Source: Zygnema cylindricum (taxonomy: Eukaryota > Streptophyta > Zygnematophyceae > Zygnematales > Zygnemataceae). Taken from it: 64,000 nt of DNA. Positions 10,818 through 25,500 of this stretch are shown here, one piece after another (positions within the stretch are counted from its first letter, which is position 1; each line of letters starts with the position of its first letter). The notes below the pieces were generated by a model. The model did no database searches. It was not told the DNA's origin and saw only the letters and a program-made list of their open reading frames with translations. The position numbers and the translations under genes are program-made. The stretch is from positions 1 to 64,000 of the forward strand of contig JBBHKE010001064.1 of NCBI GenBank assembly GCA_037447655.1, given 5' to 3'.

Positions 10818-13800
10818 TTATGAGTTATCGTTCGAGTTGTTGCTGGTCTGTTGACTCTCTGTTGTGCCGCTTTGCGACGCCTTCGCCTGTACAGCTTCCG
10901 ACCGTGACCTCCCCCCCGACTTTGTGCTTAAAGCACTTAATGGTTGCCTTTGTCGGGCAGAAAGTTGCGGGCTTCCCCTTTCAACTCTACCGGGACTCAT
11001 GGATAACGTACTCGCGACGCGAGCACCTTGTACACCCGCAGCAGAGTCTGAATAGGAGGCCGCCATGTCGGTAAGGCCCTGTAAGGGCTTCAAAGTCTCC
11101 ACAACATCACTCATGAGAGGCCTTGATTTAGGATCTCGACTGAGACAGTGCTGGGCAAGGAGGGCGGCCTTAGTGGCACCGCGTACAGAATACTGTCCTT
11201 CGAGCCGTGGGTCCATAAGCCGGAACAGTTTCCTACGGTCGGCGAAAAATTGTCGGGCCCAATCCACGAGGTTGTGCTCTTCCGGTGGCCGAGATTTATC
11301 CATGGACCGCCGCCCCGTGATCATCTCAAGAAGGACAACACCGTAGCTGTAAACATCACTTTTGGCGGTCAGGTGGCCTGCAAAGCATACAGAGAAAATG
11401 GCTCATGCACCGTAACGGCTTGGAAAAAAGAATGGGACTACTCTGTCAGCTCTACACTATTAGCCTTAAGAAATACTTAATGTCCGGCTTAGTTTCATTC
11501 TAATGTATGAATTAATTGTAATTTACAAGCGACGTGGGCGATTTTAGACCGCTCACGAAATTAAGAAAGCAGTGAGAATTACTACCGCTAATTTATGTTC
11601 AGAGGTGGCAAAAAAAAAAAAAAGGACTGAAATAGCGATATGTACGTTAATAGCGTTTCACAGTGTACGAAAAGAGACTGGATATCTTGAGGCAAATCCT
11701 TTTAAAGTACTTCCCTATGAACCGCAATGAAAAGCAAAAGCCAGGAGGAAGGCCGAGAGAAGCCCACCAGTCATGACATACTCAGGCGCCGCATAACCAT
11801 AGGTTCCCATCACCCTTGTGGAAACGTGAGTCTTGTCCCCTTCTGGGCCATCCTTGGCAAGCCCAAAGTCGGAGAGCTTTGAATTGAAATCCTGTACAGC
11901 AAAAGAAAATTGGCAAGGCCATGACCAAAAGATGCGGTGGGCCTTTGAGATACTTCATAAAAAAACAAAAAGGACGACATGACCATCCACTTAACAATTA
12001 CCAGGACAACCAGGAAAATGTTTTCTAAGCAAGGGGTACGAGAGCATGAACATGATTCAAGTGAATTTTCGAAGAGGTTGATGGTCAAGAAATGGAACCA
12101 GAAGAAAAGTATTCATGGAGTTGACTTGGCTAGGATAAGAATATGGCTCTCACATGAACTTAGGCAGCGTAAAATAGAAAACGTTTCAAAATTGATCCTC
12201 TCATGGGAACGAAGAGGTGCCATGCTGAAGGGAGCAACTAACTAATTCTCGCTATAAACCGTTGAGATGCAAATTTTTAGCATGACTTATCTCAGACAAT
12301 TGGTTAGTTACATCAGCGTATCAGCAACAAATCCGAACATCAGTACTTCAAACCACATTTAGAATCTCGGGAACATACGCGAGAATTAAAGATGGACATG
12401 ACAAAGGTAGATTCAGAAAGCAAAGGTGCTGCTAATGAGTGAAAATAAACATTGCAAAACTCAAAAAAATAGCTTAACTTGAGCGTCAATTGTCAAAAAA
12501 CTGACAGACAACTGCTAGGACAACCTACTTGCTCCTATTTCATATACAAATATCTGCGCAGACTGCTTAGCTTCAGAAACTATAAATTCAAACAAAAACC
12601 ATAAACATAATTTCCTAAAAACTGATTGATTCACTTAATTTCTTCCGTGCTCCCATGGAAAAGCTTGACCTAAGATGATTCTAACACTTTGAGATACCAT
12701 AACAAACTAACAGAAGCATCAACATGGCAAACTAGGCTTTGTCACAATCACAGAAAGCATCCAGGGTCTAGGAGCTCACATGGTCCAGCAGGATGTTGGA
12801 CGTCTTGAAGTCGCGGTATATTACTTGCCTTTCTGCTTCTTCGTGCAAGTATGCCAACCCTCTTGCAGCTCCAAGGGCAATTTGAATTCGTGTTGCCCAT
12901 GGCAAAACTGCCAGTGACCCTGTCACACACAAAACAACAGGCTCATGTAACCACTTACTGATCCAGCTTCTCCTCCATCCATTTCTCACATGTAATCAAG
13001 AAAAGATTACGAAAAAGAATCATATCACTGGGAGGCTCTAGTCTGGACACTAATCACTCCACGTACACCCATCAAAAACATCAACTTTAATGTTTGCAAT
13101 TTTTTTGCTTTAGAAAGAGGCCAGAAAGACTGTCCAGTTTGTACGTCAAAATATACAAATCTCTCCGTTGACACAATCCAATGGAAAAAGCAGAACTAAA
13201 AAAATTATGATTGAAACAACAGTGATCATCTTCGATACATGTGAAGATGCAAAAAACCTACTTCTGAACAAATGGTTCTCCAAGCTGCCCCTTGGCATGT
13301 ATTCATAGACCAAAAGCCGTTGTTCATCCTCAGCGCAATATCCAATGAGCCTAACCAGGTTCTCATGATGGAGAAGCCCAAGAAAATCGACTTCTGCCTG
13401 CATCAATTTACATCACACAAGGTCAAATTAATTCAAAATACTGAAAATAACTTGAAAACAAATGGCTAACATAGCATAAAAAGAGCCCAAGGAGAAGTAG
13501 TGCCCAAAACGGTCAGACACTTGCAAAAGAAATGCTCCTTAATTGCCACCGTTGCATATGTGAAAGTTTCACATCTTGGCAGCTTCAAAATGAAACCAGT
13601 TTTGCATTTGATTGTCTCCAAGACCAGGCAGCACTCAGTTGTCTACACGGACAAAAGGTAGTCAATCAGTTTTAAGAATCAAGGTTCCAACATCTGAATC
13701 CAGTTCAATGAAATTGCAGTAGGACCTGCTACCTGTGGATATTTTCCCAATACCTCAGCAAAAATAACTTTGAGTATTCAATACAAGAATATCAGTCGTC

Positions 13801-15431
13801 CGATGCTCACAGATTCCTATGCATGCCAACGGTCACAGAAAAAAGGGTTTGAGAGATCAAAAAAAGAAGCAAGATGCATTCAATGCATTCCATTAAAAAA
13901 CGTTGTCCCAGTTTTCAGTCACATCAGCTAATGGATGCAGTCCAGGAGTCAAATTGGGAAGCTATCCTCACCATCCATTCCTTGTGGCCCTGCAGCCCCT
14001 CAGTGTTCAGAACCTTCACTGCAACAACTTGACCTGCGCCCTTCTCACTCTCATCTATCCAACCGCGGAAAACACTCCCAAAACCGCCCTCTCCGAGCAA
14101 AGAATCTGGACGGAAGTTTCTAGTTGCCTGTCTTAGCTCCTCAAAAGAAAAGACACGCAAACCAGTCTCTGTGATGTATACTGTGTGTATGCGTGTGCCG
14201 TTAGATTGTTGTCCACGACGCTCTGAAGCGGTTCGTGGGGAGAGAGGCATATTGGTATGGTGGATGTGCGTATTCCCTCCTGAAAATTTGTAAACACAAA
14301 AAATGCAAGAAAACATGCATAAGGGAATACAAAAAAAAAAGTACCCCCAGCAAAATGACAACATATATGCGTTTCACCCATCACAAAAGAGAACACCAGC
14401 CGAGAAGAGGAACAACACACGGCAGCAGAAGAACATTGTGTAGTTAACCTTACAATCAGGATGTCCTCAAATCACAATGTCTAATCATTTCCTAAACAGC
14501 AAAGCAAACTGAAACTCCCCCTTTGTTTCTTTCAAGAATAAGAACACAATGCAGTACGAAAGTAAGCTTAAGGACTTTCAAAACACATTCGCGCCATTAA
14601 TCCCAGCACACCACAGTGCATGTTAAAGAATGCTCTTGAATAATACTTTCATGACAGCATTCATCCCTCAAAGTACTCAACAAATTTAGTAGCCTAAAAA
14701 ATAGTACATTGAGTCACCTTAAGCAAATTTAACGAGCAATGCACATTGAGCGACACTGCATTCACTGTCCTGAAAAGGATAACAAGCAGCGAAACTTATC
14801 TCAACAATTTAGAAAATAATTACATAGAATGAGCCCTTCAGGAAGAATCTTGCTTCGTGCCAAATGTGTACCAAATGCTTTACCCAAAATCCTCTAAAAA
14901 TAGGGAAATCAAAATAGGAAACGAACACACTGGGCATCGGATCCTGGTTTCCCTGCTTCGTGCGTAAACGAGAATACCAATACCATTCCAAACGCCAATG
15001 CAATTGAAGAACATAACTATGGCTATTCAACAGACAAGATTTCATAGAGAACAATCAGCAACTTCTACAGCAACGTATGAGGTGTCGTAGAATAGAACAG
15101 CGTGAACTCCACATTGAGTAATAATTACTTTATACAATCCAGGAGAAGCGTTGTAACAAGACTGGGAGCCCAATTTCAAGCACTTTCGAAAAAGGAACAA
15201 CCAGAGTGCACCAGCTCAATAAAAAAACCAATAGATAACGGGACAAGTTGACTGTACGGTCATCACGCACATGTCAGCATGAAGAACTGGACTTAAGAAT
15301 GCTTGACATTATCCCACACACCACTCTGTTAATTAGAGTTCACCTTTTCCAACACGCCCGGCCGAACTCTGTTGATTGACCCCACCATGGCTCAAATCAC
15401 CTCTTTTACCGGTGGAGATACATCCTCCCAT
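10818..15431 (-). CDS. RLCK-VII receptor-like cytoplasmic kinase (PBL34/35/36 type)
   Basis: This is a Ser/Thr kinase of the PBS1-like family, which relays signals from plasma-membrane receptor kinases in plants. Exons (complement): 15344-15431, 13972-14279, 13262-13397, 12780-12919, 11768-11891, 10818-11377; 451 aa. It starts MGGCIS, a myristoylation plus palmitoylation signature, so membrane anchoring is expected. The family motif [16 protein letters not shown] is followed by P-loop GEGGFGSV (92-99), catalytic Lys118 in [12 protein letters not shown] with Asp214 (RD-type loop), DFG at 232-234 and [10 protein letters not shown]. All key residues are present, so an active kinase is likely. 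The segment [10 protein letters not shown] and the basic Ser-rich tail after about residue 360 resemble Arabidopsis PBL34-36. The first exon was chosen because its one-base remainder completes the next exon's first codon. It is transcribed away from the 16.6-kb gene. Confidence 0.92.
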
Positions 15432-16578
15432 GGTTGCTCTACAACCATGCACTCAAGTCTACAAGTCTACATACATTGTCGCTCTTCCGTATCTGCACGA
15501 ATCCAATCCCTACCGCAGTCCTGTTGCTCTTCTCCTTTTTCTTCACCTTCCAGTCAGCAACTCACGGTATACGGAGACGATTTGAAGAAAAACTGACAGC
15601 CTGATCTTCAGCAAGCTCGTTCCTCTTCTGCTGACAGTCCTGCATTCCCCCGAGGGAAGATCGCAGTTGCAGGATGAAGAGAAATGATGCGAAACGAAAG
15701 GGGTTTTCCTGGAGCCACGTCACGTCACGCTGCGTAGGGCCCACCAAACCCTAAAAAGCCTTCACGCACTGGGCCTGCTTTGCTGGCACTCTCTTTATGT
15801 GCCGCTCCGTGCCAGTTGGCTCTAAGCGACACTATCCTAGCTGCCTTACAGTTCTATGTACATTTTGTCCGATTCCGCCACGCGTCCCCAGCTCTGGACG
15901 CAGAACTGGCACATGAGCGTTAAATGGATACGGATGCCTCTACATGTAGGGAGCCGGCAAATCTGGGCCCAAAGGCTTTTTCCAGGGAGTCAACAAACTT
16001 GAGTGAATAGATTCGACGGTTAAAGATTTCCGTACGGTAGAGCGGTACGAAGGCAGTGGGAATGGCCGAAGGCCAGCTGGTGGCAGTGGCGCGCAAACCA
16101 TACACGGGTGGCTCCTCTCCTATATTCCATTCAAGTAGTCCATGCGAAGAGCCGGAACTGCCTGGGAATGTTCTATGAGATCCTGTCGTGGAACCCTGTA
16201 CAGTGGTACACCAACAAGGAACAGAGGTCAAACTGCTACAGTACTGTACCTTTGGCTAAGATATCTGCTTTTGTACTTTATGTACGGTTAATTCAAACCG
16301 CCAAAATGAAGTTGACGCGACTTGCGGGAGGTGAAGGGCACCTCTGCACAGAACGAAACCGCGTGGTACCATTACCTTGCCGTACATTTTCTTACAGCTC
16401 CTGCAATTTCCTGGCAGTCCGCCTAGAGAGAAACGGAAACCGAAGACCTGCACGTTTCAAGTTTCAACACCGTCGACAAGTGTTCACTGAATTGTTGTGC
16501 ATGGGTATCACCATGGCTTCTCATGATCACACACCGCCGTGAAGTCAACACATTAATACGTGCAACCAGCTCCACGAA
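15432..16578. other. Divergent intergenic region between the kinase and the 16.6-kb gene
   Basis: This presumably holds both promoters, since the genes are transcribed away from each other. A minus-strand open frame at 15920-16231 is protein-like in composition but matches nothing I know. I identified no specific promoter element. Confidence 0.5.
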
Positions 16579-19500
16579 ATGGCTTTAAGTGTTGGCAGTT
16601 CCGTACAGCACAACAGTCAAGGAATGCAGATTGGAAGTCATGGCCCCTCTCACACACAGCAACGGAGAGCGTCTTCTCCTGCGGCTATGCCTTTTGCAGG
16701 CCATGGCGGCTCTACTGGAGCCCCCGCGGGTCAGAATGCGGAACATTTTGTGTCATGGCAACGCGTTTTGGATGACGCCAAAACTGAGATTTTGAATCAG
16801 GCAAGTGCAGTTGTTTGTTTTCACTCGCCGGAAGTGGTGTGTAGCAAAATGTTGTCCTTTGTTGAGCAGAAACCTGAACTATTTTGATGTTTTAATTTCC
16901 TCTGCGTCGAAATTCTGTAACGGTGGATCCAGGCAAGTGAGAACGAGTTTTTGCGGTCCAAAGTGAGGGTTATGGAATGGCATCTCCATAACAATGGGGT
17001 AAGCCTCACTATACCGGAAACCAGTAATGCATTTGGCCGATAGTGATGTACCTGGCTTGTCAGAACAAATGATTGGCTGTTGCAATGGATTCTTGTGTCG
17101 GTAGGAGACAGTCCGTTAGATGCCTAATGAGGTGGAGAGAGTAGAACTGCATGCATGCCTATCTTCTTTCTTGAAGGGCTGTCCAGTTTGATTCTTTCTT
17201 AATATTGACAAATGTGTTGTATTTAACCCACTTGTATATATTTATGTCACATTGTTTGAAGAGTCTACATTGCTTTGTCAGTGGCCAGGTGTTTTGCACT
17301 TTGGATATACCTTCTCGGTCCTGGCTTTTATCTGTATGCTGTTTTTTTTTTGGGAACTGGCTAATGGTAAGGTCGTCTAATTTGATTGCAGGCTGTGGAC
17401 GGCGAAGCTGATGTTGACTCTTTGGACAGCCGGCAGTCACAGGCCATGACACCTACAAATGAACCAGGCGCAGCCGATGGTGGATATGGTGGTCAGACGG
17501 TGGGAAAACAACCTAGGGGTCGGTCAAGGCCAGCATTGCCATATACTGATCGCAGACGCACACAGAGTGGCTCTGCTTCAGAAGGAGCTTCTTATCGTCC
17601 AAGTGAGAGAGATGGAGGTCCGGCCAACACGTCTTGGCTGGAGGCATCGCCTCCTCTTACTCCCCATTCCACCGCACGGCCCTCTGCCAGGTGCGCATGG
17701 TGTTGGACATTTGATTTTCCATACCTTCGCACTTCACATGGTTGGTTCAGGTTAAAGCTCTCAAGCGGCAACAACTCTCTGAGAAGGGCCTTTTGATTTT
17801 GACATCACGGAGCAAGTTTTACATTTGATTGTGTGAAATGGTTGAAAGACAGTCCTAAATTTAGGTAAAGCTATTAGTGAAGTTTCAAGCGTAAGCCTGG
17901 ACCAGTAGTCACACTTCTGGGTACATGATGCAGCAACATCCACCTTTTGTTCCCCTATGTTGAATTGGACAGTTGCTTAGTATTTGAGGAAGAAGTCGTT
18001 CAGACGTTGAGCACTCCTTAAGTTAACCAGATATTGTTGACACAATTTTCTCTATTTCTTTTGACTATCTGCACTGAATGTTTGAATAATCATTTAGGAT
18101 TGAGCTTCACCAGTTTGATTTTGTGGCAAGAGATTGGGCAAGTTTATTTTCAAAGTAAACAGGAAAATTCACGCGAGAAATGCTGAAGGCCACGCAAGAA
18201 ATAACCCAAGGGCCGTCTCCAATTATTGGCTGTTCATCTATTTGCAAGTATTGGTGTTGTGATCACCTGCAGTATTTGGATACTCTGGTCTATTGGATTA
18301 GGCACCCGTGTATGTAGGTGCTCGCATACGTGTTTTGCTTGGAAATTACAAACCATGCATAGGAAGGTGGGGAAAGTGGGTGATCTATGCAAACTTATGT
18401 TAACCTACCACACCTTCCTCTTTCCACTTAGGATGAGGAGGAAGAGCCAACAGCTGACAAGAATTTACCTTGCCTGAGATTAATTGTTTTTCTTCAAGGC
18501 AAAGAAGTATACGTTTGCCCATGTTTAATTTTATCTTCGTAATTGTCCCCTTGACATAATTCAAACTTCTCCTTGGTTTATTGTGAGAGCCCTTCAGAAA
18601 ATAACCCGGCATAAGGACTGCTGGTTTCTGTTACGGTTAACGTGCATTGTCATAGATGAGGATCAGAAGCCATTTAGCAGGAGGTATCCTGAAAGCTGTC
18701 GATACAAGTCATGTCAGCTGCTATTATACATCTTGACAGTCCTCTGCAAGCCTATTAGTAGGAGGCTTGATGAGCACAAGCCTGGACACCCGGCACCTGG
18801 GCATATTCTGAAATATGTAAATTGCACTGATATTTTTTGTGCAGGTTTGATGTATCTAGTTAGTTAAGAGTCTATTCCAAGGTGGGGCATGTTTACAGCA
18901 TTCCTTGTGAAAATCAAGTTCAGCCAAGTCTGAGTGAAATACTGATTTTCCAAGGTAGTTTGTTGATCTTTGTATTACAGGAATGGGGGTGAGATGGTGG
19001 AGACTGGCAGCTATCAAGCCTGGGCAAATTCGGCGTCTTTGCAAATACGAGGGATGGCTAGTGGTGCACAGCCTTCGTACCACTCTCCTGTGGCAGATCA
19101 GGTATCTGGGAAGCAGTCCGTTTGACTTGTTCAAATTGCAGCAATATTTGACAAGCAGGCTCCTGAAGGTGTTGAAGTTAATATGCAGGCCATTACAGGG
19201 TGCTACATTTGTTTTTAGGATAGTTCATTGGCTGACTGGAAAAGGCAGTTTGTTGGGTAGGATGCCATGGTCAGTAACGGGCGAATACGCTGGTTAGAAG
19301 AGCAACTACATGTACGGGATCGTCTTCTGGCTGCTGCGCAAGTGAAGGTGGGCCTTCCAGATTGTTTTATCCCGTGTGTTGGCAAAGTTTTAATGCATCT
19401 GTATGTGTAACGAGATTACTGTGCATTGCGTTGGGATGGCATCCATAAACAGGAGGCGCAACTTTTAAGTGACAAACGCAGCTTGGAACGGCGTGTGGCA

Positions 19501-22500
19501 GAGCTCCGCATGGTATGGTGTACTGCCCATTGTTATTAGGGTTAGTGAATTACCTTTAACATGTAATTAGAATCCGCTTTATTTAGCTACACTAAATTAT
19601 GGTTCGAAGTGTGGCTTATTGTAGTCCACTTAAAAAGTGTTATTGTAGTGATTTACTGCAATTGGATGGGTGGTGTAGTCTCATCCCAAGTTGTTGGAAA
19701 CCGTTTGCTGCCATCGAGCCAAATAGCCATTCACTTGGTTCAGCTGCTGAAAATCACTGACGCTATTCTATGTTCTTTCGTATTATGCGGATAGGCAACA
19801 GCCCTGGTCTGTAGCACGCTGTATATTTCTTGTGCTATGTTGTATTTACCTTTAAAAACTGGATTTAGCTGCAATGAAGTCTGTAGGAGCCACTGAGGAT
19901 TTGTTTTGGTCAATCGTATTCAATCATGGATCAAATCCTATGTCACATGTTGAGCTCAGTTCTGAATAGTCGTGTTTATGAGTCTACAGGCGTATGACCA
20001 GCAGCAACAAGGTATGCTGGAGGCTACATCACAAGCCCTGGCTTATCGCAAGGAGGTCCTGGATGATAACGTGCGTCTTGCGCAAGCTTTAGAGGTGAAT
20101 CTAGGCCCTCCGCTACCAGCAAACTTCCCTGGGAGTGGGTTCTTGCATCAGCTGCGAAACTGCACTCAGACGCATATGAAGGACATTTTGCCTGGATAGT
20201 TATGATGCTTGTAAATCTGACTCAATCGCCTGGTGGGCGGAGACTGGTCAGAGAGCTGAGAGCGACCGTGCAGTATTTGTCGGGACACTCATGCCTTTAA
20301 TGGCAGAGTTTGGCCTTCATCCTGACGCAAATGATGCTCCGGAGTTGGTGAATGCCGTCAAGGTGTGGCCTTTAATTGTTTTCAACTCGCTATTACCGTT
20401 GTTCCCATCTATTGAGACAAAATTCCACCTTGGTTCTGTAATGAGCCTGCTTTGGTTTTTTGACCTCTCTTGTTTCAATATGGTTGTGTGCTTATTGGAG
20501 CGAGATGGAGAGGGAGAGCTGAAGTTTCAATTTTTTTCTGTTCTCAAAGACGGATGCAAAAAAAGAAATATTCGCATCCCTGTACCAACTATATATTTGA
20601 ACCACTCATGTTATTTTTGCTAAATGATTGAAGAATGGGACTTTTGAACTGCACAGTTTTGAGCTAATACAAAGTATAAAGTTTTCTACTTCGGCTATTC
20701 TTTCTCACTTGGTTATTTAGCCTACAGACTATTTAGTTCAACAATCAACCAGGTTTTTCTTCATTCAAAAGTGGTATAGATTGTTTACAGTACAAGAGGT
20801 TTTGGGAAATTCCTACTGTGGTTAACTTAGTTGGTTTGTATCGCATTTTAAAATAAATTAATGAAAATAACGACCAGTATATATCAATATGTACCAATAT
20901 ACACCATGTTTGGTTTCATTTATCAAGTAGTGAGAACTTCCACTTTAAATAACCCTATTTTTAACTAAAAAACCTTCAAGGAGGATTTGTCATGTTAACC
21001 CTCACAAAACGAGAGCTAAAAAGACTAAAAACACACAAAAACTAAAAAAAATCCAAGCAGAAAACGTGAAATTTTGTTTAAATAAACGAAATTACCAAAT
21101 TACAAACAGGGAGAATCTCTGGTTTTGACTATCTATCATTAAGGTCTACTATGAAAACTCTGAAGGAGGATATAGCATGTTAACCCTAGTAAAACGAATG
21201 TTATAATTACTAAAAACAAAATAACTATAGAATAAACCAAGCCGTTTACATGATTTTTGTAACATAATTCTAAACTAGTAAATGTTCACACATGATATGT
21301 CAATTACAATGCCAAATTTACCACCATAACCGAACAAGGCAAAAAAAAAAAAATCACATGCTTAAACTTTTGGGGGTCTCTCCTAATTCAAAATTGGGTA
21401 TACTCCTTGAGAAGGCAAAACAATGTTAAATTATTTGAGATCAACTTCTAAATAAAGCTAAGAACACTTGTAATTCATAGGTGTGCAAATTGTGGAGCCT
21501 TAATAGGGCCCACTTCTAGCCCTATTTCTAGAAGGTGCTTCTTATGTATGAGATAGGGTTTATTAATCTGTTAAAAGTTGTAGAGCTTATTGCGACCAAT
21601 CCTACTCATAAAAAATCAAAATCCAAACAAAGACCCAATCTAAATGGTGCTTAAGCTCGTTGTTGGATAGGCTATATCGAAATTTTACCTAACAAAACCA
21701 ATTTTCCTTCGAATGCACGTATGCAGTAGAATCTGTGTATGCATGTAGACATCCCACCTTTTTTGCTATGATGTAAAAGTGTCTTATGCAGCATAAGATA
21801 CGACATACTCCCAAAGCGGGGAGCATGTGATCATTGCGAAATTCTATTCAGTACAAGAAGATTTCACACACATAGTCTCAGATTGTACTTGTTCAGATTG
21901 GCCCATTTCCATCATAGCTTTATTGTTCTCTAACAGGAATTACAGTGGACTTAATGTATTTACAGTTTAATCTCATTAAAAAATATGGAATACATGAAAA
22001 TTTTAATTTAACTTACAATTGAGAAATAATCACGTGAAGTACCACGGTGTAATTAAACGACTCCAGCATTTTTAATTCAAACTCGTTTTCCGCATGTAGG
22101 CAATAAACATGTGCTTTAGAAACTTCAGTAAGAAAGTTTCTACATTTCCATAATCTGGAACCCATCACTAGTTTCTGAACTCCACACTTGTGTCTGTCCT
22201 GTAGAACACAGGAAAAAGTTTCTGAAAAGTTGCAAATGTGAATGTCGTCAGTGTTTAGTTTACTTGACAATTTTATCTGGCGACTAGTCATTTTTTTTCC
22301 TTATCTTGGGCCGCTGGTGTCTTAATTAGAGCATGGGTGTGGTGGGACAGTTGGTAGTCCAACGTCTCCTGACGGCTTTGAGCCTCACGGTGAGATTTCT
22401 TTCTTCTTGAAATGTTTTTAGGCCTAAGTGACCTTTGTTAGGCATATTCTCTCGTACAGGCATGTTGCTGATACCCTGCAGCCAGCTCTCTTTAAGGATA

Positions 22501-25500
22501 CTTTTTTTTTTACCATTTTTTTAATTTAAATTGTCTTGAGAAAACAACTGTCTGCCTCTAGGTTGCATAATATAAGGATGCCTTGCTACACATGATTCTA
22601 CGTTTTTGCATACAGTTGAGAGTGGCTATGCTATATGGCTGTATGCAGAGACGGGTGCCACCAGGGATCTGGAACGATGGGGACCCTACCGCAGGCAGTG
22701 TGCTTGCTGGCCTAAATCTGCCCGGTGGATCAGGAGGATCACTTTTGGATCAAGGCCCCATGTCTACTACGGTACAGTCAGTATAAACATGTTTCTTGCT
22801 GCCTTCTTCAGTCTTCCTATCAGCTTGTCGTGCAGTGCGTTTGTACTAGAAGCTTTCTCTGTTGGACATCATTCAGCTGAATTTGGAAATACTCCTTTGG
22901 CTGGGATTCAGGTAGGTAATGTGGGACTTCCATCCTGGCTGAACCGTCACAACGAGCTGAGAAACAGTGATAGCAGGGAGGCCAGTGGGTAAGTCTTTAT
23001 AATAACCATTAGTACCACCTGGCACCGTCTCGGAAATCTTTTTGTAACGATGCAGCTGAAATCTCCTCTTAGCTACTTCTTTGTTTTCTCTGAGTTTCAG
23101 GTTGGCCAAGGCAACTATACTGCCCCTCACTATAGTGTTCATAACGTCAACTCTTTTTGGGCCAAAAATCACAAAATAGTAGTAATAACACCGTTTAAAA
23201 GACATACTACAAGTTGCCACGTCTCTACATTAAATTAGTGTTAATTGAAGCTAATGAAGATGTATGTGGGACAGGCTGGATACTGCTGTTCCAGGCTCGT
23301 CTATTGAAGCTGGTCACAGGCAGTCCTCTGGCGATGCCCCTCCCAACCATCTCCAACCCTCTCGGTCGACATCCGAACCGACACCGTCATTGGGGCGCCC
23401 ATCGTGGACAGAGTTTGTGGAAACTGTGAGACGAGAGCCTTTGGAATGGCAGAGCAATGGGGAGGATAGCAATGCTGGGCAGTCTTCTCCGACTATGCCA
23501 AGAGCCAATGGACCGGGCAGTGCAGAAACTACGTCAAAAATAAATCCAGTACAGAATGTTTCTGCTCCTGAGCCTCCACCTCCCTCACCACCTCCACCTC
23601 CCAAAGCCTCAAACCAGCCAGAGGAAGAACATCCTGATTCTTCAGAAGCAGATAACTCTGAGCCACCTGGTAAATACGTTGTCTTTGTCATTGGTGCTTC
23701 AGTCTATGGGCCTTGTGGTTTGTCCTGGGCGAAGTACTAACCTCGGTTTTTCTTGATGGACATTTCTTGGGGTAACACAGGACCAGCCCTGCGGCCAGCT
23801 ATTGAGGGCCTTCGAATTGTGGGTGATGCCGTGCTTGGTGGGAAGCTAACAGCTTGTGGCCATTCTATCAATGGAACTGCTCTTTGTGTTTTTCAGGTCA
23901 GGTGTTGCTCCCATATTTGCTGCAGTTTCTGTGATTGTCCTTTTGCGTCGTCCTTTATAGGATAATTATGTTTGACGAAAATATTGTAATTACTGTCAGT
24001 AACCAACGTAATGGTTGCTGGTCATTCGGACGTCGCGGTGTACAGAAAATGAAAATAACTGAAAATATTGGGAAAAATAATGGCTGCTACTGGTTGCCGC
24101 CACAGTATTTTACTTTTTATTATCCAGTAAAAAATTAAGCAAATGCTATGTGTTGCGAACAGTAATCGCAGGAAGTCATTTCTTCATTTTTTGCGGGTTT
24201 TTTTTCCGTAGGATTTTTGCCATTACAGTCGTTACAAGCTCAAGCTTGTATCTTCGTGGTTTTTCAGTAATCACAGTATGTGCAGTAATGTCGGTACGAT
24301 GGTTGAGTTGTGGTTATTGCAATTCTCAGTTTTTTCATCATATGTAATTGCCCTATTAGACAATTTACGAGACTGAAATGGGCATTTTTCTTGGTTTCAT
24401 AAATGCAGTGGGTACGACAGTACTCGGATGGCAGCGCATATTATATAGATGGTGAGTTTGCTACAGTGTCCACCTTGGTTGTGATCTGCATTATGGGGTT
24501 TTTATGACCTCTTGGTGGTTAAGTAGACCAAACGGATTTCTTTTTATTTATCTTATTTTTTTCATTTCATCAAAATCACTTCAGGCGAGGGTAGATATAT
24601 TGACATGAAGTGATGGAGGGTGTTTCGCTGGATTGGATGCAACAGGGGCAGCTTCACCTGAATATATCATCACTGCCGATGATTGTGGAAGTATTGTGGC
24701 CATTGAATGTGTGCCTATGGACGACATGGGCAATCGGGTAAAAAGCTGTTCCTTCACAATTCCATAGTAAATTTGTCAACTGCAGCAAAGTGTATTGCAG
24801 GTGCTGAAATTTGGTTGGAGGGTGGCAGGGTGACAAGGTCCGTGTGGCTGCAAATGATGGACAGTTTATACAACTTGGTGAGCTCCTATTCTTTCTCGAA
24901 GGGTCTTTGGTGCAGTGGCAAGTTAACATGAGATTGCCCTACTCCCGGATGGCTGAAATTTTGCTTCAGAACTATAGGTTAAAAACAATTGAAAACGTTA
25001 CATGTTGTTACCCTGTACCATGTGTGTACTACATGCGAAATTCCCTTACATATTTGCACATAGAATCTATGTTTGGAACCCTTTGGCAGATGGCGTTTCA
25101 CTCTGCCAGCTTTAAATTAACCCTAGTTATATGCTCTTGGCAAGCTGAACTAGACCTGCCGAATGCGTTATGTTTTTTTATCGGTTCGTTGTTATTTTGC
25201 TTGGGTTCTTTCCTTAAGTTTTTTTTAAGTTAGAAAAAATTCAAACCAGTGAAAAACGTCTTGAGCATGTTGGAAGGCGTTTAGTGTTGTTATTTTGGGA
25301 TTTTTAGGGTTTTAGGAGTTTTTTGGGTATGCTTAGAACTGTTTAATCTGCCGTAGCTTCGGAATTTTTTTTCAGTCTGTAAGGGTCCTAAAACATGAGG
25401 GAACTGTTGCAGTAGACTATGGTCAGCAGCGAGAACACTGGTGAAAAGAAGAGAAAAGAAGGAAGCATTTGGGAAGGGACATCGGACTTCATGAGTCAAT

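Noticed and set aside
15920-16231. 103-aa minus-strand frame with protein-like composition
   Set aside because: No family recognised, no supporting splice partner found, and it lies in a probable divergent promoter region. Kept only as a note.
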